A stretch of 64,000 bases of DNA from Rubripirellula amarantea (lineage in GTDB: Bacteria > Planctomycetota > Planctomycetia > Pirellulales > Pirellulaceae): the NCBI RefSeq assembly GCF_007859865.1, contig NZ_SJPI01000001.1, positions 3,285,406 to 3,349,405 of the forward strand, read 5' to 3'. Position 1 is the first letter of the stretch; every line of letters begins with the position of its first letter. A program made the translations under genes and the position numbers. This document shows positions 16,091 to 23,900 of the stretch, piece by piece. The notes under the pieces were generated by a model that searched no databases, was not told the DNA's origin, and was given only the letters and a program-made list of their open reading frames with translations.

Positions 16091-16933
16091 CTATGCCGAA
16101 CTGATGGCGGTTTGAACGTTGTCGGGATCTAGCAAGTGATCGCCTTGTTGTTGTTCGTCCGCCCAGACTTCCATTTCGACGCTTTGCGCATCTCCACGAA
16201 TCGTCGAAAACGCGACGTCGGCCGCATCGCGACCGGTACCGATGCGAACGAAACCGCCGACAGGAGCCAAACGCGTTGCATCGAACAGGAACCAACGGCC
16301 TTCCAGGAATGCTTCAAAGAAGCCGTGGAAGTCCGGCGGCTGCAGATTGACCGCATACCCAGAGACGTAACGTGCGGGGATCCCCATCGCACGGCAAAGA
16401 CTAATGGCTACGTGAGCGTAATCACGACACACGCCGCTGCGTTGCAAAAGTACGTCGCATGCGGTGGTGGTCGGTCCAGTGCTGCCCGGTGTGTACGTCA
16501 AATGCTCAAACGTCCAATTGCAGATTGCCGTGACACGCGAATAACCCGGCACAAGACCACCAAACTCCTCCGCGGCAAAACGAAACAACTTATCGGACTC
16601 GCAGTAACGACTGGGGTTCAGGTAGGTCAACACATCGGCCGGAAGGTTTTCGTAGTTGACTTCGCCAACGTTTGACGAGTCAACTTCTTCTGCGTGCAGT
16701 TCAACCGTTGCTTGATAAAGAATTGTTAAGTCACCAGGCATCGCATTTAAGCGAAGCAGTCGATTGCCAAGCGGTCCGACAGCGCACTCTTCCACCTTGT
16801 GAAAGGGATGCACCTCAATCGACTCTTCGGTAGTGGCTTGATAGCAGTTTTGAGCCACCGACACATTGAGTAGAAACGTTGTGGGGGTGTTCACGGTATA
16901 TCGAAGCCGACTACCGACAAAAATTTGATTCAT
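16091..16933 (-). CDS. Transglutaminase-like protease-fold protein
   Basis: The 280-residue protein has an N-terminal beta-strand region (about 1-95, SRLRYTVNTPTTFLLNVSVAQN) and a transglutaminase core (about 130-250) with the catalytic triad visible: Cys in QRSGVCRDYAHVAISLCRAMGIPARYVSGY, His in PPDFHGFFEAFLEGRW and Asp in FLFDATRLAP. No signal peptide is seen. Such COG1305 proteins are cysteine peptidases or transamidases, commonly found in operons with circularly permuted ATP-grasp/alpha-E proteins; here the operon partner is a COG4307-type zinc protein 11 bases upstream. It would act in the cytoplasm on peptide substrates. Confidence 0.9.
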   Translation of the reverse strand: MNQIFVGSRLRYTVNTPTTFLLNVSVAQNCYQATTEESIEVHPFHKVEECAVGPLGNRLLRLNAMPGDLTILYQATVELHAEEVDSSNVGEVNYENLPADVLTYLNPSRYCESDKLFRFAAEEFGGLVPGYSRVTAICNWTFEHLTYTPGSTGPTTTACDVLLQRSGVCRDYAHVAISLCRAMGIPARYVSGYAVNLQPPDFHGFFEAFLEGRWFLFDATRLAPVGGFVRIGTGRDAADVAFSTIRGDAQSVEMEVWADEQQQGDHLLDPDNVQTAISSA

Positions 16934-16944
16934 CAGTGGAAATC

Positions 16945-17988
16945 CTATTGGGAAGCTGGCATCGTAGTCGCCATCTCAGGCGCGAGTGTCATGCTTCGTA
17001 GCGAATGGACGTAAGAAAGTTTTTCAATCACCGCCGGCGACAACCGTTCGGGGAGTAATGGCAGTAGACCCAGGTCAAAGTTGTACTCGCTGACTTCGAT
17101 CACAATGTCTAGAACCGAGGACACGAGTTGTTCGGCATCCGCTTTTGCCGAGAGATCAAGTTTTCTTTGAGATAGGTCACACGCCGTTGTTGCGATCGCC
17201 GTGATATCTAAGTACACGTTAACCGTTTCGGCGAAATCTTCCCACGGGTGCATTGTGGCGTAAGCACTAACGTGGTTGGCTGCCCAATTTGCCGGTGGAC
17301 CTTGTTCGTAGTGGCGTTCCATGGCTTCGGTGTAATCTACCAAATCTGGGTTGCCGAAGAGATCATAGTATCGCTGGGGGGCGACACGACTTGCCCAGGC
17401 CCAGTCGATGTAATGCCCCACTTCGTGCCGCATATGCCCAATCAATGTCCGTTGCGGTTCGCCGAGACGTACACGTTGCCGCTCTCGATGAACGCTGTCC
17501 GCTTCCGCCATGTTGATGGTGATTAAGCCGTTTTCATGACCGGTGGTAACTTTCTCGAGTTCGCCATTCTCGTTGACGGTGTCCTCAAGAAATGCAAAGC
17601 GAAGCGGATGGGTTTGGTGAGTGTCGGCAACGTAAGGCGGAAATCCAAGGTCTTCGAGTTGATGTAGTAACCTTCGCTTAGCCGACTCGATGGCCGCCCA
17701 GCGATGGATGCTGTCAGGTTTGCTGAGCGGGGGAATAACGTCTGTGTATTCGCACCAACGACACAGCGCGTTCAGTTCCGCATTGTAAGAATGGCACACC
17801 CCATGAGCATGGTTGATGCAAGCGTGAGCCTGGGTTCCACAGGTATCGCAGTGGGTTGAGTTGCCTTTGATCGACAAACTTGTCAGGGAGTTACAAGATG
17901 TGCAGCGTCCAAGCTTAGCATTGCAAGACAAGCACTGATGGTTATTGAAGAAAATGCGATTGCCGCATCGACAGGTACCAGTTTTCAT
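16945..17988 (-). CDS. Zinc-ribbon and zinc-binding metallopeptidase-like protein
   Basis: The 347-residue protein starts at the ATG at 17988 (open further to 18078, but the zinc ribbon family begins here). Residues 1-75 hold several CxxC pairs (CRCGNRIFFNNHQCLSCNAKLG, CTSCNSL, CDTCG), a double zinc ribbon. The rest matches putative zinc-binding metallopeptidases (COG4307/Peptidase_Mx): HMRHEVGHYIDWAWA has the HExGH zinc motif, with a distant acidic ligand likely in PWEDFAETVNVYLDI. The family is frequently next to transglutaminase genes, as it is here. It is cytoplasmic by lack of a signal. Substrates are unknown. Confidence 0.88.
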   Translation of the reverse strand: MKTGTCRCGNRIFFNNHQCLSCNAKLGRCTSCNSLTSLSIKGNSTHCDTCGTQAHACINHAHGVCHSYNAELNALCRWCEYTDVIPPLSKPDSIHRWAAIESAKRRLLHQLEDLGFPPYVADTHQTHPLRFAFLEDTVNENGELEKVTTGHENGLITINMAEADSVHRERQRVRLGEPQRTLIGHMRHEVGHYIDWAWASRVAPQRYYDLFGNPDLVDYTEAMERHYEQGPPANWAANHVSAYATMHPWEDFAETVNVYLDITAIATTACDLSQRKLDLSAKADAEQLVSSVLDIVIEVSEYNFDLGLLPLLPERLSPAVIEKLSYVHSLRSMTLAPEMATTMPASQ

Positions 17989-18070
17989 AGAGTGCGAGCG
18001 TGCTGTTCGGTTTGCAGGATGGTTAAATAGATAGCGATGTCGAAGTAAAAAGAACGAGAAGTCCGAAGGA

Positions 18071-18099
18071 TGCGGCAAGATTGGAACAAGGTTGCCGCA
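18071..18099. repeat. Inverted repeat upstream of the zinc peptidase gene
   Basis: Perfect 8-bp inverted repeat TGCGGCAA (18071-18078) / TTGCCGCA (18092-18099) with a 13-base spacer. It sits 83-111 bases before the start of the zinc peptidase gene and 75 bases after the end of the 59-residue lipoprotein gene. It could be an operator or the terminator of the latter; there is no T run. Confidence 0.5.
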
Positions 18100-18173
18100 C
18101 CTGAGAACTCACAGGGAAGAACTCATAGAGATGTCGTCGTAAATTTGTATAGGGAATGCCTATTCGTTAACGC

Positions 18174-18353
18174 CTATTCGTTTACGTCTACCGAGATGCT
18201 TCCGTCGTCTCGGTCACGCTCGACCACGACATCGCCATCGGGGGTGTCAACGTCGAGAATGGTTTCTCTCTGATCGCATCCCAATGTGATAAAGCCGATC
18301 GTCAATGCGGCTGTGATTAAGAACAGATGGACGAGATCTCGAGCGGATCGCAT
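18174..18353 (-). CDS. Small lipoprotein (59 residues)
   Basis: The frame ATG 18353 to TAG 18174 encodes 59 residues. Residues 1-26 form a signal peptide with a lipobox (FITLGC, Cys26), followed by a short acidic, Asp-rich mature part (TILDVDTPDGDVVVERDRDDGSISVDVNE). It is very likely a lipid-anchored envelope protein. It would be easily missed as it is below the usual 60-residue limit. Before the ATG the sequence reads GAGAAACAATC, a fair GAG ribosome binding site. A good sigma-54-type promoter faces it at 18513-18499. The Asp-rich mature part might bind a metal such as Ca2+, which is a guess. Confidence 0.75.
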   Translation of the reverse strand: MRSARDLVHLFLITAALTIGFITLGCDQRETILDVDTPDGDVVVERDRDDGSISVDVNE

Positions 18354-18677
18354 GATTGTTTCTCTTCATCTCGGGTGATAAGTAACGCGGCGTTTGTGGG
18401 TCGCTTCATCGTTTCCGGCATCGCCCATTGGAATGTCTCGGGTTGGAATGCTTCGGGAACTCCCGCCGCCCTTCGTGCGGTGGTTGAATGGAGTGAACGC
18501 AATTGCTGTGCCGCGGGATAGGACGCGAGTCAAAACCCTCAAAATGCAGTCTCGCTACGCAAAACTGGAGCGTGGTCGACCAACATGAACGTTCTTTGAC
18601 CGTGTCGTTGACATTGGTTGACTGCGGCTATCCAATCCGTCGGGTACTCAGCTTTGTAAGGTTGGAAGGTGATGCAA
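18354..18677. other. Divergent intergenic region
   Basis: These 324 bases separate the 59-residue lipoprotein (minus) and the MerR-like/kinase operon (plus). It holds the sigma-54-type site at 18513-18499 for the lipoprotein. TTGACATTGGTTGAC near 18609-18623 could be part of a sigma-70 promoter for the signalling operon, but no clear -10 follows at 17 bases, so it is not called. Confidence 0.5.
18499..18513 (-). promoter_or_regulatory. Sigma-54-type promoter
   Basis: The minus strand reads CGGCACAGCAATTGC: -24 CGGCAC, -12 TTGC, GG-N10-GC spacing. It lies 146 bases before the 59-residue lipoprotein start and shares GGCACRGCAATYGC with the sites of the Rho-N and DUF1328 genes. Confidence 0.6.
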
Positions 18678-18893
18678 ATGAACGTTCAAGACCAAGTAAC
18701 GCGACTGCATGGCATGATGCGAGTCGGACAAGCAGCGAAGTATCTCGGCGTTTCCGCCGAGACATTACGGAACTGGGATCGTGCTGGTCGATTAGTCGCG
18801 ACACGGCATCCGGTGACCGGATATCGCTACTATGAACCGAAGGATCTCGAGAAGTTTCTTGGTGAGATCATCAAGGAGCGAATGCCCTCATGA
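18678..18893 (+). CDS. MerR-like helix-turn-helix protein
   Basis: The product is 71 residues (start ATG at 18678, eight bases after GGAAGG; another ATG at 18672 is too close to it). Residues 12-55 form a winged HTH of the MerR type: MMRVGQAAKYLGVSAETLRNWDRAGRLVATRHPVTGYRYYEPKDLEKFL. It lacks the long coiled-coil dimerisation helix and effector domain of full MerR proteins, so it is a minimal DNA-binding unit. Its stop overlaps the kinase start in ATGA, so it is translated together with the two kinases. It may autoregulate the operon or be the output of the phosphorelay, which is unproven. Confidence 0.88.
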   Translation: MNVQDQVTRLHGMMRVGQAAKYLGVSAETLRNWDRAGRLVATRHPVTGYRYYEPKDLEKFLGEIIKERMPS

Positions 18894-20992
18894 GCGAGTT
18901 CCTTGTCAAGTTCTTTGATACCGGGGACTTCCCGGCCCGTTGGCAGTGTGGCAATTGGTCAGACTTTCTAGGTTGGCTTCACATCGGTAGCGATCTTGCG
19001 ACGTTTGCTGCGTACTACGCGATTCCGATCGTGTTGGTTTACTTCGCACGCAAGCGTCGTGATTTCCCATTCAAGAGAATCTTTTGGTTATTCGCTGCAT
19101 TCATTTCGGCATGCGGAACCGTTCACCTGATCGAAGCTGTCATTTTCTACTATCCGATCTACCGTATTTCCGGGCTGATGAAATTGTTTACCGCGATCGT
19201 GTCTTGGGGCACCGTGATAGCGTTAATTCGATACCTACCGTTGGTGATGCACTATCCATCGCTCGCCGATACGAATGAACGTTTGAAGAAAGAGATTATT
19301 CATCGGCAAAAGGTAGAACGTGATTTGTTGGCCTCGCAAGCAGAACTGCTGAGCCAGAAGAGCGAAATGGATTTGATGTACAAAGCCGCGCCGGTCGGGA
19401 TGTCACTTGTCGGACCAGACCTGCGTTACATACGAATCAATGATCGATTGGCAGACATTCATGGACTGTCGCGCGAAGCTCACCTGGGAAAACGAATTCG
19501 CGACGTGTTGCCCGATTTAGGGCAAAAGATTGAGCGTTTCTATCAGCGAATTTTGAAGACGGGGGAAGCCCAGCTAGACAATGAAATTACGGGGACCACG
19601 GACGCGTCGTCGAAACGCCGTACTTGGTTAGCTAGTTACTATCCTTTGAAAGGCGAGGATGGAGTCATTCATTCGATCAGCGCAGTGGTTCAGGATATCA
19701 CCCAGCGCAAGGAAACTGAGCGACGACTCAAACAGAGTGAAGCAGCGGCTTTAGCGGCGAGTCAGTCCAAGAGTGAGTTCTTGGCCAACATGTCTCATGA
19801 GATACGAACGCCCATGGCTGCAATTCTGGGTTATGCAGACGTGTTGCTTGGTCACTTGAAAGACCCGGATAATCGCAATTGCGTCTTGATCATGAAACGC
19901 AATGGCGAACACCTGTTGGAATTGATCAACGACATATTGGATTTGTCTCGCATCGAAGCGGGCAAGATGGACGTTGAGGAAGAGCCGGTGGCATTGCCTC
20001 ATCTTGTAGCCGACATCGAATCGTTGATGCAGGTTCGTGCGGAGGAAAAGAAGGTCATCTTTGAGGTCGATTTTGAAGGCCATATTCCGCACACGATCAA
20101 AACGGATCCCACGCGACTGCGGCAAGTGCTTATCAATCTGATCGGCAACGCAATCAAGTTCACCGACGAAGGCGAAGTGCGTTTGAAGGTGAAGTTCATT
20201 GAAGGCGATGAAACGCCATTGATCGAATTTGCAATCATCGACACTGGCATCGGCATGTCACCAGATCAGATAGACCGATTGTTTAAACCGTTCTCACAGG
20301 GCGATTCGTCCGTCACGCGGCAATATGGTGGAAGCGGTTTGGGTTTGGCAATCAGCCAGCGATTGGTGCAAATGCTGAACGGGAAAATGGAGTTAGAAAG
20401 CAAGGTAGGCGAGGGAAGTACGTTCTACGTTCATTTACCGGTCTCCTCGATCGGTGAATTGGAACTGGTCAAACCTGATTTGTTGGTGAAATCAAGCGAA
20501 CCTCGAGATCTGCTTGCCGAAACACCTAAGCTTACCGGTAGGATTCTCGTCGTCGACGACCGAAGAGACGTCCGCCACATTAGCCAGCACTTCTTAGAGA
20601 AGGCTGGTGCGACGGTTTCGACGGCGGAAGATGGACAAGAGGGAATCGACATGGCGATTGCCGCTCGTGACGCTGGCAAACCTTTCGACCTAGTGGTCAT
20701 GGACATGCAAATGCCCAATGTTGACGGCATGCAGGCGGTCGCTGAACTTCGGTCCGCTGGTATCGAATGGCCCATCGTCGCGTTGACTGCCGACGCAATG
20801 AAGGGTGATCGCGATAAATGCCTTAACGGTGGTTGCGATGACTATCTCTCCAAACCCATCGACCATGCAAAGCTAATCCAAATGGCGGCTAAGTTCACCC
20901 AGTCCGTAACGGCGGACGAACTACGTCAAATGCGATCCGAACGTGCGGCAAAGTTGCACCGAACTCTAACCCAGCATTCATCGAATGAGTAA
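18890..20992 (+). CDS. Hybrid histidine kinase with ethylene receptor (ETR1-like) sensor domain
   Basis: The 700-residue protein has three N-terminal membrane helices (about 32-52, 63-84, 95-118) that align with the ethylene-binding domain of plant ETR1: SDLATFAAYYAIPIVLVYF and FAAFISACGTVHLIEA. Asp35, Tyr42, Ile72, Cys75 and His79 correspond to ETR1 Asp25, Tyr32, Ile62, Cys65 and His69, the copper and ethylene site. A PAS domain (about 155-275), HisKA with His303 (NMSHEIRTPM), a HATPase (QVLINLIGNAIKFT, DTGIGM, GSGLGLAI) and a C-terminal receiver (about 545-665: VVDDRRDV, VVMDMQMPNVDG, YLSKPID) follow. It overlaps its neighbours on both sides (ATGA, and 8 bases at ATGAGTAA), so all three are coupled. 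It would sense a small hydrophobic ligand such as ethylene, or oxygen/redox through copper, and send phosphate to its own receiver. Confidence 0.92.
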   Translation: MSEFLVKFFDTGDFPARWQCGNWSDFLGWLHIGSDLATFAAYYAIPIVLVYFARKRRDFPFKRIFWLFAAFISACGTVHLIEAVIFYYPIYRISGLMKLFTAIVSWGTVIALIRYLPLVMHYPSLADTNERLKKEIIHRQKVERDLLASQAELLSQKSEMDLMYKAAPVGMSLVGPDLRYIRINDRLADIHGLSREAHLGKRIRDVLPDLGQKIERFYQRILKTGEAQLDNEITGTTDASSKRRTWLASYYPLKGEDGVIHSISAVVQDITQRKETERRLKQSEAAALAASQSKSEFLANMSHEIRTPMAAILGYADVLLGHLKDPDNRNCVLIMKRNGEHLLELINDILDLSRIEAGKMDVEEEPVALPHLVADIESLMQVRAEEKKVIFEVDFEGHIPHTIKTDPTRLRQVLINLIGNAIKFTDEGEVRLKVKFIEGDETPLIEFAIIDTGIGMSPDQIDRLFKPFSQGDSSVTRQYGGSGLGLAISQRLVQMLNGKMELESKVGEGSTFYVHLPVSSIGELELVKPDLLVKSSEPRDLLAETPKLTGRILVVDDRRDVRHISQHFLEKAGATVSTAEDGQEGIDMAIAARDAGKPFDLVVMDMQMPNVDGMQAVAELRSAGIEWPIVALTADAMKGDRDKCLNGGCDDYLSKPIDHAKLIQMAAKFTQSVTADELRQMRSERAAKLHRTLTQHSSNE

Positions 20993-23900
20993 GTCAGCAC
21001 GGCCACTTGTCGTCGCCGTTGGTTCTTCAGCAGGTGGTGTGGAGGCTTTCACCGAATTTGTCAAAGCGCTAGGGGAAACTCCAGGGTTTGCCGTTGCATT
21101 CATCCAGCATCTTGATGCGGCATCAAAATCATTACTCGTTGACTTGTTAGCCGCCAGCACATCGCTGACGATCAAAGAAGTAACCGCTCGAACCAAGGTC
21201 AAGCTCAACACGATTTACCTTGCTCCGCCGGGAATTCTGCTGACGTTGCGAAAGGGTTTCTTGGTGCCCGAAGAATCCGATGATGCTGATCGACATGTTG
21301 CCTCGATTGACCAGTTTTTTCACTCCGTGGCTGATGATCAGGGTGAACGCGGATTGGGAGTTGTGTTGTCGGGGGCGGGAAGCGATGGCACACTCGGTTT
21401 GAAAGCGATTAGCGATTGTGGCGGGATGACGTTCGCCCAAGACGCTGCGTCAGCAAAGTTTGATTCAATGCCTCGGAATGCGGCAACCACTGGCGTTGCT
21501 GATCACGTCCTGCCGCCGGCCGACATCGCGGCGGAACTGATCAAGTACGCTCGGTATCTTGAGCAATCCAAAGGCTTGATGCAAACCACCGCTCACATGG
21601 ACACCATCGAGCAAGCGATCCCTAAGATTACCGAACAGCTTCTGCGAGTCACGGGACATAACTTTCAGCATTACAAGATCAGCACGCTCGGACGAAGAAT
21701 TCATCGGCGGATGCAGATTTTGAAAATCTCGCAAGTGCGTCGCTATGTTGAACAAGTGCAAAACGATCCCGACGAAGCGGGATCGCTGTTTCGTGAGTTA
21801 CTGATCGGCGTCACGGCGTTCTTTCGCGATCCTGATTCATTTGAAGAATTGGCCAAGCAGGTCATTCCCAAATTGTTTCTGCGGCGGCAATCTAATGATC
21901 CGGTACGGATCTGGATCCCTGGCTGCGCGACGGGCGAAGAAGCCTACACGATGGCCATTCTGTGCCGTGAGCACCTCGATACGATCGAGGGTGATTACGC
22001 CGTTCAGATCGTAGCCAGCGACATTGATGTCCGTGCGCTAGACATAGCACGCAAAGGGTCTTACCCCATCGGAATTGTCGATCATGTATCCGAAGAGCGT
22101 CTGGATCGGTTCTTCGTTAAGAAAGGCAAACGCTACCACGTCAAGAAAGAGATCCGCGAGAGCGTCTTGTTCTCGCCCCACAATTTGATCAGCGACCCGC
22201 CCTTTTCGCGTCAGGACTTGGTTTCGTGTCGCAATCTGCTGATCTACCTCGGTCCTCATCTGCAGAAGAAACTGATACCGCTGTTTCACTATGCGTTGCG
22301 TCCGGGCGGCTATTTGTTTTTGGGGCCAAGCGAGAGCATGACTTCGCACAAAGAATTGTTTCGTAGCGTCAACGAGAAGCATCGAATCAGCCAGCGCAAA
22401 GGAACTGCGATTGGTAAAACGCCTCAGGCCGTATCGAAAGTGCCAGCGGTCGGGTCTTACCATCCACTGGGAAGTTCCTCTTTGGACGATGATAAGACAG
22501 ACGCTGTTCAAATCATGCAGCGAATCATCTTGGATGAGTTTGCACCCAAGTCAGTAGTGGTTGATGAAGACGGACACGTGATTTGTTCGTCGGGGGAAAT
22601 GAACAAGTACTTGTCGACCGGTGAAGGAGCGTTTTCGAACCGGATCGTCAAAATGGCCCGTCGCGGCTTGCGAATCGGTCTTCGTGCGGCCCTTCTGGAA
22701 GCGAAAGCCAAACGTCGGCGCATCGTGCATGAGAACCTGTCCGTTGAAACCGACGAGGGCAAACAACCCGTTATGATCACCGTTCAACCGATGATGCGGA
22801 TCGGCGAAGACAGCGGGCTATTTCTTGTGGTTTTCCATGACGTTGGTCTACCGATTGAAGGGATCGGGAATCGCAAAGACGCCAATGGCGCAAGCGACGA
22901 CGAATCCGAAACGGCTAATGTACTGACAAGTTCAGCGACCGACATGGAGGTCATGGTCGAACAACTTGAACGCGAACTGGCAACGGCTCGTGACGATCTC
23001 GAAAATTCGATGCAGGAGATGGAAGCGGCCAACGAAGAATTGAAGTCGTCCAACGAAGAACTGTTGTCGATGAACGAGGAACTGCAATCGGCCAACGAAG
23101 AGTTAGAGTCATCCAAAGAAGAGATTCTTTGCAGCAGCGAAGCGGTCGCACGAGCGAACAGCGATCTCGAAAACTTGTTGCGAAGTACTCGGATCGCGAC
23201 GATTTTCCTAGACGAGGATTACTCAATCCGCAGCTTCACGCCGGCCGCGACTGATCTCTACGGGCTAATTCCAACCGACATCGGCAGGCCGCTTACCCAG
23301 TTGGTGCCCTATGTCCAAGAAATGCCCGCGCTTCCCGACGCAAGCGTTCTTGATGGTGAAAACCCGGTTAAGCACACCGTTCTAGGAACTAATGGGCGAA
23401 CCTACATCCGCCGAGTATTACCCTATCAAGATCAAAGTGGCCAAAGCAGAGGCATCGTGGTTACGTTCACGGATGTGACGGACTTGAAGGAAAGCCAAGA
23501 CCGACTCCTGGCCAATCAAGCTGAACTCGCTCAGGCAAAGGTCAAGATGGACCTCGCGATGGAAGTCAGCGGAGTTGCATCCTGGACGTGGGACTTCGAA
23601 ACCAACCAGCCGTTTGCTGACTCTAATTTGAATCGGCTTTGGGGATTTAACGCCGACGAAAAACCTTCTCTTGAGGATCTTGTTGGGCGGATCGGGGAAG
23701 AGCATCGAGAGCGAATCGGCAGCGCCCTTGAAAACGTTTTCGAACGCGGTGGTCCCTATGACCAAGAACACACGGTTCACCTGCCAAGCGGGAAAACACG
23801 TTGGGTACGCGCGTTCGGTCGCGCGAACTCACCGACCGAATCTCCACGCGAATTTGCCGGGATCGTGACCGATATTACAGACCGGAAAGCATTCGAGCTC

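Noticed and set aside
16047-17526. Long plus-strand frames opposite to the transglutaminase and peptidase genes
   Set aside because: Shadow frames of genes with clear motifs on the minus strand.
18605-18640. TTGACA-like -35 before the MerR-like gene
   Set aside because: No -10 at 16-18 bases; not enough for a promoter call.
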